From NCBI GenBank assembly GCA_031257105.1, contig JAIRPG010000045.1:1-33733 (forward strand): 33,733 nt of DNA, written 5' to 3'. A model generated the notes under the pieces. It did not search any database, was not told the DNA's origin, and saw only the letters and a list, made by a program, of their open reading frames with translations. The DNA is from Treponema sp. (lineage in GTDB: Bacteria > Spirochaetota > Spirochaetia > Treponematales > Breznakiellaceae). The position numbers and the translations under genes are program-made. Below, piece after piece: positions 18,667 to 26,667 of the stretch. Position 1 is the first letter of the stretch. Every line of letters begins with the position of its first letter.

Positions 18667-18697
18667 GGTATGAGAATTTCCATACCTATGATATACT
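18667..18697 (+). promoter_or_regulatory. Extended -10 promoter (TGA-TATACT, 18689-18697) with inverted repeat GGTATG-N8-CATACC (18667-18686) upstream
   Basis: -10 hexamer 18692-18697 ends 7 nt before the A of ATG 18704; palindrome covers the expected -35 region. Confidence 0.55.
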
Positions 18698-18703
18698 AGC
18701 GAT

Positions 18704-19609
18704 ATGCGAAAAATAACGAAACGCCGGTATGGACACCGGTACAACGTATGGTTCTTTTTGCTGTTTTTGAGCTGCGCCAGCGCAAAAACGTCCCTGCCGG
18801 AAACGCCCCTCCGAGGCGAAAATTTCCCCGGCCTGCGGGTGTCCTTTAGCTCGATTGGAGCCTGGGACATTAACAACGTCAATTTTGAACTCCGTGTGGA
18901 AGTAAAAAACACCCGTTCCCAGGAGGCCCAAGCGGAAGTGGTCGATTGGCGTCTCATGTTGAACGGGCGTGAGGTTACGGAAGGGGCGGATTTCTTCGCG
19001 GAAGGTTGGAGAAAAATTCAACCGAACAAGACCGCCACGTTTCCGGCCCAGATAGAACTGGATGTGGAAAACCTTGTTCCGCAGGACCTTTCCCGGAAAG
19101 GGAAGGGAATTTTTAGTGAATACCAGGCGCAATTCTCTCTTGAAGTCATCTTGCGGTACAATTCAGGCGGCTCCGTTACGCTCCGCGCCCAAACAGAGAC
19201 CGTCTTCCCCCGGATGAGGGAACCTGAGCTGTCGATAGCTTCCATCGCCATCAGCCGGGCGGAGCTTATCAATACCCACGTCAAGGTAAAGGTACGGCTG
19301 GTTAATCCCAACCCCTTCCCCATAGAACTCACTTCTTTGCGGTACGAACTCTATGGCGGCGGACTTTTCTGGGCGGATGGTATCGAGAACCTCACGCTTT
19401 TCGCTCCGGCCCAGAAGGCAGGCGAAGCGGAAATTGCATTGGTGACGAATTTTATCAATATGCCCCGGAGTTTTCTGGACGATATTATTGCCATGAAGCA
19501 GGTTCGCTACCGTTTTAACGGCGAGGCATCGATGAGTACAAAGCTGGCCTTCCTGCCCAGCTTGAAAATGCGGTTTAATCAAAGCGGCAATTCCCGGGTT
19601 ATCGAGTGA
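18704..19609 (+). CDS. Lipoprotein with LEA14/water-stress-like beta domains
   Basis: Lipobox LFLSC; paired LEA14-like modules (LRVSFSSIGAWDINNVNFELRVEVKNTR; ELINTHVKVKVRLVNPNPFPIELTSLRYELY). Confidence 0.75.
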   Translation: MRKITKRRYGHRYNVWFFLLFLSCASAKTSLPETPLRGENFPGLRVSFSSIGAWDINNVNFELRVEVKNTRSQEAQAEVVDWRLMLNGREVTEGADFFAEGWRKIQPNKTATFPAQIELDVENLVPQDLSRKGKGIFSEYQAQFSLEVILRYNSGGSVTLRAQTETVFPRMREPELSIASIAISRAELINTHVKVKVRLVNPNPFPIELTSLRYELYGGGLFWADGIENLTLFAPAQKAGEAEIALVTNFINMPRSFLDDIIAMKQVRYRFNGEASMSTKLAFLPSLKMRFNQSGNSRVIE

Positions 19610-20613
19610 TCCCTCGGCGTCATAGGGAAGGGCAGCACGGCGTCGATAGATGCGCGTCCGGTTAAAGCCATAACCAGACGATCCATGCCCAAGGCGACCC
19701 CGGAGCAGCGCGGGTAGGGCAGCGGCGCGCCCTCCGATACCCCGCCTGCGGGCCGCGCCGGGAGGAATACCTTCCAGTAATCGGCGTCGATACGGTGGGG
19801 TTCAAGCGCCGAAGCTTTGATCGCGGCTTCCGATTCAAAATAGCGCCGCACGAGTTCCGGATCGGTTTCCTCAGAGTAGCAATTGGCCAGCTCTATGCCG
19901 TTGACGTACAGTTCCCACCGCTCCACGGTCTTACCGTCCGATCCCTGTTGGGCCAGGCAGGGGACAAACGAGGGGTAATCCAGCAGAACAACAGGCTGAT
20001 CCCTCGGAAGCGCGGGTTCCACGGCGTGAATGAATATCAAGTCGTAGAGCGCGCCGGGACGTAAACCAGCCGGAGGGGAGAGGCCGATCCGTCCGGCTTC
20101 TTCTTCAAGTCTTTCCCGCGTATTCCGCCCTTCCAGAGCGCTCAAAAGGCTAAACCCCGCCCAGCGGGAAAACGCTTCCTCTATGGTGATCCGCAGGAAC
20201 GGAGGCCGGAGTTCCGCCGGCAGGACGCCCAAGGCGGCGAAGAGTTCTTCGGTAACGCGGAGGGAATCCAGATACCCCGCATCCATGGTGTAATACTCCA
20301 GCATGGTGAATTCCGGACTGTGAAGACGCCCGGTAGATTCCCCGTTCCGAAAACACTTGCCGATCTGGTAGATGTTGCGCCTGAGGCGGCCAATAAGCCG
20401 CTTCATCCATATCTCCGGCGAAGGGACAAGCCAATACGGTTTTGACATCCGGTTTGGGGAGCGGTAGCGGGTCGCAAAAACTTCAAGGCACGATTCGGGG
20501 ATAAGATCCGGGGCCAAGAGGGGGGTATCCACCTCAAGGTACGATTGTTCGTCAAAAAAGGCCCGGACGCGCCGGATTATCCGCGCCCGTTCTTCTAAAA
20601 GCTCCGGATCCAT
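19579..20613 (-). CDS. epmA: EF-P lysine ligase-like / lysyl-tRNA synthetase class II paralogue (EpmA/GenX/PoxA)
   Basis: RIIRRVRAFFDEQSYLEVDTPLL, YWLVPSPEIWMKRLIGR, IYQIGKCFRNGESTGRLHSPEFTMLEYY, RCSGVALGMDRLVMALTG; lacks N-terminal OB domain. Confidence 0.88.
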   Translation of the reverse strand: MDPELLEERARIIRRVRAFFDEQSYLEVDTPLLAPDLIPESCLEVFATRYRSPNRMSKPYWLVPSPEIWMKRLIGRLRRNIYQIGKCFRNGESTGRLHSPEFTMLEYYTMDAGYLDSLRVTEELFAALGVLPAELRPPFLRITIEEAFSRWAGFSLLSALEGRNTRERLEEEAGRIGLSPPAGLRPGALYDLIFIHAVEPALPRDQPVVLLDYPSFVPCLAQQGSDGKTVERWELYVNGIELANCYSEETDPELVRRYFESEAAIKASALEPHRIDADYWKVFLPARPAGGVSEGAPLPYPRCSGVALGMDRLVMALTGRASIDAVLPFPMTPRDHSITRELPL

Positions 20614-20621
20614 GGCGCGCT

Positions 20622-22034
20622 CTATACCATCCGGCGGACCGTTTCCTTCCAGCAGTTGCCCCGGTCGAATTCGTTGAGGAACATACCGAAAGACGCGCAG
20701 CCCGGTGATAAGATGACGACGTCTCCGGGAACGGCGGCGTCCAATGCGGCGCGGACTGCCGGTTCCGGTGAGTCAAAGGGGCCGCGGTAATGAATCCCCG
20801 CCGCATCCAGCAGGTTCCGCAGTTTTTCGGTTCCCGTTCCGGCCAGGAGCGCTAGAAGCTTCAGTTTACCCGCCGCCCGCGCCAGCGGAATAAAATCGAG
20901 GTTTTTATCCGCGCCCCCTGCCACCAGAAGAGGAGGCGGATCAAATGCCTCTATCGCGGCAACGGCGGCCTCGGGGATCGTGGCGGCGCTGTCGTTGTAG
21001 AAACGGACGCCTCCGGCTTCAAGGAAATACTCCAGACGATGCTCTATACCGGGGAAGGATCCCAGACTCTCCCGGATAAAATCCGGAGGAAGCCCCTTAT
21101 CGAGGAGGGCCAAACCCGCCGCGAGGAGGTTTCGCTTCTGATGTGTTCCGGGTACAAGGAGCTTCGCGGGTACCAGTTCCACTATTTCGCCTGAATCAGG
21201 GAGCCGGGCCATCCCCGCTCCTCCTCCGGTAAGCCAACCGCCTGTAACGCCTTCCGGCAGGCTTTTCTCGGAGTACATCACGGGCCGGCCCTTGCTTTCC
21301 GCGAGGAAACTCCGTCCCCACCGATCGTCTCCGGCAATAGTGACGTCTCCGGCATCCTGGCCCCGGTAGATAACCCGCTTATCCGCGACATACGCTTCCA
21401 TATTTTCGTACCGATCCTGATGATCCGGCATGATCGCCGTGAGTACCGCGTACCGGGGCTTGAGCAGCGCCGCGCCGCCGGCATGGAATCGGAGATCCCC
21501 CAGTTGCCAGCTTGAAAGTTCCAACGTCACATCGTCTTCCGCGGCGAGGGCATCGAGAAAACTGAGGGGCGAAACGGTAATGTTTCCTCCTAGGTACGCA
21601 GCGCCGGGGAGGAGTCCCCGCTCCCGGGCCTCGCGCAGCGCCCGGTGAATGGCTGAGGATGTACCTGATTTACCTTTGGAACCGGTTACCGCGAACAGTT
21701 CGGCGGGATTTTTCATCAGAAAGAGTGAAATATCCGTTTCTATCCGGCGGCAGCGCCTTAAAAAAGGAGAATCGGATCGAACACCGGGGTTTTTTATGAC
21801 CATATCGGCGCGCTCAAAGTCTTCAGGCTCGTGGCGGCCTAGAACATAACGGATCCCGGTTTCCTCCTCCCGGAGTTTTTCCAGAGACGGCGCTAAAATG
21901 CGTTCATCCCGGAGATCCGTAACCGTGACCTGCGCGCCATGGCGGGCAAGATACCGCGCCGATTCCAGCCCTCCCCCATGAAGCCCCAGCCCCATAACCG
22001 TTACATTCATCCCCCGATAGGTAGTCTTTGACAT
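20622..22034 (-). CDS. murD: UDP-N-acetylmuramoylalanine--D-glutamate ligase
   Basis: MNVTVMGLGLHGGGLESARYLARHGAQVTVTDLR, VTGSKGKSGTSS, RLEYFLEAGGVRFYNDSAATIPEAAVAAIEAF; start at 22034 (MSKTTYRG), preceded by GGAGG. Confidence 0.93.
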   Translation of the reverse strand: MSKTTYRGMNVTVMGLGLHGGGLESARYLARHGAQVTVTDLRDERILAPSLEKLREEETGIRYVLGRHEPEDFERADMVIKNPGVRSDSPFLRRCRRIETDISLFLMKNPAELFAVTGSKGKSGTSSAIHRALREARERGLLPGAAYLGGNITVSPLSFLDALAAEDDVTLELSSWQLGDLRFHAGGAALLKPRYAVLTAIMPDHQDRYENMEAYVADKRVIYRGQDAGDVTIAGDDRWGRSFLAESKGRPVMYSEKSLPEGVTGGWLTGGGAGMARLPDSGEIVELVPAKLLVPGTHQKRNLLAAGLALLDKGLPPDFIRESLGSFPGIEHRLEYFLEAGGVRFYNDSAATIPEAAVAAIEAFDPPPLLVAGGADKNLDFIPLARAAGKLKLLALLAGTGTEKLRNLLDAAGIHYRGPFDSPEPAVRAALDAAVPGDVVILSPGCASFGMFLNEFDRGNCWKETVRRMV

Positions 22035-22074
22035 AACCGCGCGAATCCTCCATCTATACAACCGATCTTTTTCA

Positions 22075-22103
22075 TTGTCCCGGTAAGATATTCGTAGTAT
22101 AGT
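22075..22103 (+). promoter_or_regulatory. Putative sigma70 promoter of the DUF2804 gene, leaderless spacing
   Basis: TTGTCC(22075-22080)-17 bp-TATAGT(22098-22103); ATG at 22110 = expected +1. Confidence 0.65.
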
Positions 22104-22109
22104 GTTTTC

Positions 22110-23204
22110 ATGGTTCATTGGAATACCACGGCGGCGCAGGGGGCGCAAGCGGCGCAAGCGGCGCAAGCGGCGCAGGGGGCGCAAATTGAAATACGCGATT
22201 CGTTGCCGGTTTCCGACGCCTCAGGACGGCCGGTCAACTCAGGCTGGGCGCGGAAGCCCCTTTTTCAGTATAACGCGGCTCAGATGCGGGGCCCCATCCG
22301 GCGGATCACCGAATCTGACCGCTACGTTATCTTTTCTTCTACCTATATGCTCATACTGGAGGTACTAGACGGGGGGCTCTTGGGCCATATCGGGGTTTCG
22401 TTGATCTCTTTGATGGATAAAAACCGTTCAACCCAGACATTTTCGCTTCCCTTTTCCATGGGGAGCCTGAATATGCCTTCCGACAGCGAAACCGGTTCGG
22501 TGAAGATACGGTACAAACAGTGGATGATCGAATTTGCCGCCATGGAAGGCGGCGCTCGGATCATCAAGGTAGATATACCCAACTTCGACCGCCGCCGGTA
22601 TTTGCGAGGCGCGGTGGTTCTGACTCCTCCATCTCAGGCGGAATCCCTCGTAACCAACGTGTCCTGGCGTGGAGAAAAGAACGCCTTCCGCCTCTCCCTC
22701 CACGCTCCCTGCTATGCCGCCGAGGGAGTGATGCAGTTAGGCGCGTCAGAACTCTTCTTCGCCAAAGGCGGCGCTTGGGGCATCCTGGACTGGAACCGGG
22801 GCAGCCGACCCCGCTCGGATATTCGTTTTTGGGCGGCGGCCTGCGGTAGCTCCGGGGGCAGACAGATCGGTTTCAGCGTGGGCTACGGTTCCGCCGATTC
22901 AAGCTTGGGCACGGATAACGCTTTTTTTGTGGACGGCATGCTTCACAAGCTGGATCAGGTGACGTTTCACATTTCCCCTTCCAATTGGCTGCTTCCCTGG
23001 CGTTTTACCAGTAACGATAACCGCCTGGAAATGATCTTTGTCCCCCACCAGGAACGTTTTGAACATAATCAAGTCCTCCTCCATTCGCTCAAGCGCCGCC
23101 AGGTCTGCGGTTCTTTTTCGGGAAAGGTGATCCTTGATGATGGTTCGCCGCTCGTTTTTGAGAACGTCACCGGTATGGCGGAACGGCGTAAGACCCGGTT
23201 TTAA
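22110..23204 (+). CDS. DUF2804 family protein
   Basis: QIEIRDSLPVSDASGRPVNSGWARKPLFQYN...RITESDRYVIFSS start and PSNWLLPWRFTSNDNRLEMIFVPHQER C-terminal motif typical of DUF2804. Confidence 0.8.
   Translation: MVHWNTTAAQGAQAAQAAQAAQGAQIEIRDSLPVSDASGRPVNSGWARKPLFQYNAAQMRGPIRRITESDRYVIFSSTYMLILEVLDGGLLGHIGVSLISLMDKNRSTQTFSLPFSMGSLNMPSDSETGSVKIRYKQWMIEFAAMEGGARIIKVDIPNFDRRRYLRGAVVLTPPSQAESLVTNVSWRGEKNAFRLSLHAPCYAAEGVMQLGASELFFAKGGAWGILDWNRGSRPRSDIRFWAAACGSSGGRQIGFSVGYGSADSSLGTDNAFFVDGMLHKLDQVTFHISPSNWLLPWRFTSNDNRLEMIFVPHQERFEHNQVLLHSLKRRQVCGSFSGKVILDDGSPLVFENVTGMAERRKTRF
22133..22186. repeat. Six tandem 9-bp units (GGCGCARRS) at the N-terminus of the DUF2804 ORF
   Basis: GGCGCAGGG, GGCGCAAGC x3, GGCGCAGGG, GGCGCAAAT; encodes AAQGAQAAQAAQAAQGAQ. 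Confidence 0.92.
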
Positions 23205-24589
23205 GCGATGGGGCGCGGTTGCAAGATTCTGCCGCTGTTGACGCCGGGAAGCCGCCGTCCGTTTTCTATTTCCAGAACGCCGTTGACAAAGACATGGGTA
23301 ACCCCCTGAGGAGGGGCGTCCGGATCGCCCATGCCGGGGAACGCGGCGCTTTCCCGCAGGCGATCCCAGTCCAGCACGACCAGGTCGGCGTCCGCGCCGG
23401 GGGCAAGGCGGCCTTTCTGTTCGCAGCCCAGGGCTTGGGCGGGAAGTAAGGCGCACCGCCGCAGGGCGTCCGGTAAGGCAAGGCGGCCCGTTTCCTTTAC
23501 GAGGAGCCTGAAGAAGAATGGGTAGGTGGCGGCTCCCTGGGGATGCCCCTGGCCGGGAGGAGCCGCGCCCGCGTCGGTGGATACCATCACGTCGGGCAAC
23601 GAGTACGCGGTAAAAATATCCTCAGGTTCACCCATGTCGTAAATGACGTGGTCGAGGGGGAAATCCCGGCGCATTTCACGATATTTTTCCAGATCTAAAA
23701 CCTGGCCCGCGTATTTGCCGGTCGCGGCGCGAAGCTTGTTCAGAGACATACCCCGCGCAAAGAAACAGTCTTCCGCAAAGAAGGGCGTACCTATGCCGGT
23801 GGCAAAGGCGGTATACATACCGCTGTCCACCCAAACATCGCCGCCGCCCCGCCGCTTGAACTCGCCGAGAAGCTTTACCGCCCGTTTCAGCATCTCGCCG
23901 GTGTACATATAGACCAGGTGGGAGATGATGAGCCGGCCCCCGGTCTTGGAAACTAAATCCAGCGCCTCGTCTAAGGCGTCCACCGTATCCGGGGGGTTAA
24001 GCCGTATATGAATCGACATAAGCCGGCGCGCTTCCGCCGCGATCCGGGCTATCTCCAAAACCTCTTGCGGATCGGCCCCGGGGACATATTCCAACCCGAA
24101 AGAGAGGCCATACGCGCCGTCATCGAAGGCGCGCCTCGCCAGGGCTTTCATCTTGTCACGTTGGCGCCGGTCAACCGGAGTGAAAATATCCTCGTGGCCC
24201 GCCGCCCGGCGTAGATTCGTATGGCCTATCTGCTCTGCCTGGTTTATGGGATAACCCGCCCGCTCAAATTCAGCGCGGAAGGCGGGAAAATCCACCGGCC
24301 CCATGCCGCAATTCCCGCTCAGCGTCGTGGTGACCCCTTGGGCCAGGAGCTTCTCCCCGCAGCGCCGATCGTTATCCGTATGAGAATGGACATCGATAAA
24401 ACCCGGCGTTAAAAGCCCGCCCGCAGCGTCCACCACTCTGGCGGCGCCGGCGGCGAGAAGCCCGGATGCCGCGCCTAATCCTTCAGGGTAGACGCCGGCG
24501 ATCTTGTCCCCCGCGATACCCAACGCTCCGCGAACATCCATGCCGCTTTCAGGATCAACCAGCCGGGCGTTGACGATAAGGTAATCCAC
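23201..24589 (-). CDS. N-acyl-D-amino-acid deacylase (D-aminoacylase-like amidohydrolase), GTG start
   Basis: LVDPESGMDVRGALGIAGDKIAGV, LLTPGFIDVHSHTDN, QGVTTTLSGNCGMGP, FDDGAYGLSFGLEYVPG, MVSTDAGAAPPGQGHPQGAATYPFF. Confidence 0.9.
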   Translation of the reverse strand: MDYLIVNARLVDPESGMDVRGALGIAGDKIAGVYPEGLGAASGLLAAGAARVVDAAGGLLTPGFIDVHSHTDNDRRCGEKLLAQGVTTTLSGNCGMGPVDFPAFRAEFERAGYPINQAEQIGHTNLRRAAGHEDIFTPVDRRQRDKMKALARRAFDDGAYGLSFGLEYVPGADPQEVLEIARIAAEARRLMSIHIRLNPPDTVDALDEALDLVSKTGGRLIISHLVYMYTGEMLKRAVKLLGEFKRRGGGDVWVDSGMYTAFATGIGTPFFAEDCFFARGMSLNKLRAATGKYAGQVLDLEKYREMRRDFPLDHVIYDMGEPEDIFTAYSLPDVMVSTDAGAAPPGQGHPQGAATYPFFFRLLVKETGRLALPDALRRCALLPAQALGCEQKGRLAPGADADLVVLDWDRLRESAAFPGMGDPDAPPQGVTHVFVNGVLEIENGRRLPGVNSGRILQPRPIA

Positions 24590-24594
24590 GCTTT

Positions 24595-25800
24595 TTACTT
24601 GAGCCGCTTCATAAGATCGGACGCCTTATTCCGGTAGCGCTGCGGATTCGCGGCGGCCGCCGTTTCCAGGTAGGCGATAGCGTCGGTAGTATGTCCCCAG
24701 GCGGCGGAGTTTAGCCCCTGCACATAGGAAACAAGCGCCGCTTCCGCGCCGTATTCTCCCGCGGAACGATAGTACTTTTCGGCGGCGGCGTAGTCTTTCT
24801 TGTCATAGGCAAGGAGCCCCAGGTAATAGTAGGGGAGATAGCCGGCGGGCCGTATATCCCTGGCCCGGGAAAAGCAGCTTTCCGCGTCGGCGGCGCGCTT
24901 TTCCGCGTATGCCTTTTGCCCGTCACGGATGAGTTCAGCATAGCTTTTCCGGGAAGCGAGGTACGCTTCGTAATCCTTCCGGAGGGTATCCATATTGTTC
25001 CATCTGGTAATGCGCCGGAACAGCGTCTCGGCGTTTTCACCGGCGGAAGCCGTTGGAGAAAGGGCCATGAAGAGTTCCGAGAGGGTACGGAAGTACTCTT
25101 CGTTTCCGTTATTCATAAAGAAAGAAACGAGCGCCCAGGCTGCGGGTTGAAAAACCCTGTCCGCGCCTGAGGAATCTGAACCGCCTGAGGCTCTGAGGAT
25201 CGATTCCAGGGAAGGGGCTTTCGCGCCCAAACCTTTCACCGTATCAAGCCAGGCCAGGTTTTCTTCAAATTCCACGTTTCCCGTCTCCGGGTTGAAGCGC
25301 AAGGTATTAAAATAAACCCCGAAGCCTTCCCGAATCCAATCCGGAGGATTGGGGATAAAGGCCCGGAGGTACTGGATAAAAGCCTGATAGGGGAGGGTGG
25401 TCTTTTCGGCCCCGCTTCCCCGGTTGATTACCAGTTCCCGGCGGCCAGGATCCGCGTAGTGGAGATATACGGATCCTTCCACGGTTTTACCCAGGAAGGA
25501 ACTCACATAGGCGTCGTACGCGCCCTTCTCCTGAATGGAGCGGACCCGCAGGGGAGCGTCTTGCCCGGCGGGATCAAAGCGGAAGAGCCGGTTATAACTC
25601 GCGTAACGAGCTTCCAACTCTTTGATGAGCAGCGCGGCGTCGGCGCTTCCCCCGTCGGCGGTAATATAATAGTACGAATCTTTTACCTCAACGGTTCCAG
25701 AAACCGCGGTTTCTGAAACCACATTCCGCTGGACGGAAAGAAACGCCGCCAGGATCAGAAAAAAACATCTCAATGCAATCGGTTTATTCATATTTTCCAT
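24595..25800 (-). CDS. Secreted/anchored peptidase-MA-like protein with C-terminal TPRs
   Basis: N-terminal hydrophobic segment, DWIREGFGVYFN (degenerate HExxH region), TPR-like C-terminus. Confidence 0.6.
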   Translation of the reverse strand: MENMNKPIALRCFFLILAAFLSVQRNVVSETAVSGTVEVKDSYYYITADGGSADAALLIKELEARYASYNRLFRFDPAGQDAPLRVRSIQEKGAYDAYVSSFLGKTVEGSVYLHYADPGRRELVINRGSGAEKTTLPYQAFIQYLRAFIPNPPDWIREGFGVYFNTLRFNPETGNVEFEENLAWLDTVKGLGAKAPSLESILRASGGSDSSGADRVFQPAAWALVSFFMNNGNEEYFRTLSELFMALSPTASAGENAETLFRRITRWNNMDTLRKDYEAYLASRKSYAELIRDGQKAYAEKRAADAESCFSRARDIRPAGYLPYYYLGLLAYDKKDYAAAEKYYRSAGEYGAEAALVSYVQGLNSAAWGHTTDAIAYLETAAAANPQRYRNKASDLMKRLK

Positions 25801-25803
25801 ACC

Positions 25804-26658
25804 TCATTGGATCAATTTATCGATGATGATATTCACTTCTTCGATGAGAATGCCGGTATAACGCTCAATGTTCTCAATAATGTACAGTTGGAGCGCGTGA
25901 ATATTACCGCCCAGTTGGGTGCCGAAGGGAACGTCAATGGTGATCACCAGCCGATAGCCCGCTTCATCGTCTTTTACCACGATCTTCTTGATACGGATGC
26001 TTTGATTATACTCATCCGCGCAGTGAATAACCATCTGACTGAGCGCGGCCTCGGAAATCTCCACCTTGCCCCGCTTGGAGTATTCCGGCCTGACTACGGA
26101 TTTTTCGTGAACCGTCGGGGACGGTCCCAGGGGTTTGAGGCCCCGATCTTTGAAGATCCTAATGGCCGCGTAAAAAATATTCGGATAGTTCCGTTTTATC
26201 TCGATAGACGGCACGGGGATCACGTGTTTCCCCTCGATACGCCTCGTTCTAATGGCCTTTTCGATTTCTTCCTGGGTGGCAATATCCTCGATTTTGATGA
26301 TCTTGCGAGGGGCGGGCAGCTGCAGCCGGACGGCGATTTTGTTCACCATCTTTTCGGATGTCCCCAGGATCAGTATTTTTTTGGTTTTTTCCCCCTGAAG
26401 CTTCTTGGCCACTTCGTCTCGCCGGGCTTTTTCATCGAAGAGAGCCGCTTTTACCGCAGCTAGAAAGGTTTTTTCTTTTTTTGCCGAATGACCCGCCAGT
26501 ATCCGGTTGTCCCGAATCAAAAGGCCGTCGTCAATAATGTAATCGATCCCATATTTTTGGGCCACCAGCTTTGCCCGGAAACTCTTGCCGGTGCCGCTTT
26601 CCCCTACCAGGGCGTAAACTTTTATTTTGCGAAGGCTCCAAAATAAATCCAAAAACAT
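25804..26658 (-). CDS. P-loop NTPase fused to a C-terminal Asp23/Gls24-like domain
   Basis: Walker A ALVGESGTGKS; C-terminus GKVEISEAALSQMVIHCADEY...YRLVITIDVPFGTQLGGNIHALQLYIIENIERYTGILIEEVNIIIDKL resembles Asp23. Confidence 0.7.
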   Translation of the reverse strand: MFLDLFWSLRKIKVYALVGESGTGKSFRAKLVAQKYGIDYIIDDGLLIRDNRILAGHSAKKEKTFLAAVKAALFDEKARRDEVAKKLQGEKTKKILILGTSEKMVNKIAVRLQLPAPRKIIKIEDIATQEEIEKAIRTRRIEGKHVIPVPSIEIKRNYPNIFYAAIRIFKDRGLKPLGPSPTVHEKSVVRPEYSKRGKVEISEAALSQMVIHCADEYNQSIRIKKIVVKDDEAGYRLVITIDVPFGTQLGGNIHALQLYIIENIERYTGILIEEVNIIIDKLIQ

Positions 26659-26667
26659 GGCGAAGGA

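Noticed and set aside
22035-22184. N-terminal extension of murD (MRPLRRLRRLRRLRPLRRR...)
   Set aside because: Produced by reading the 9-bp repeat of the divergent DUF2804 gene backwards; MurD homology begins after the ATG at 22034.
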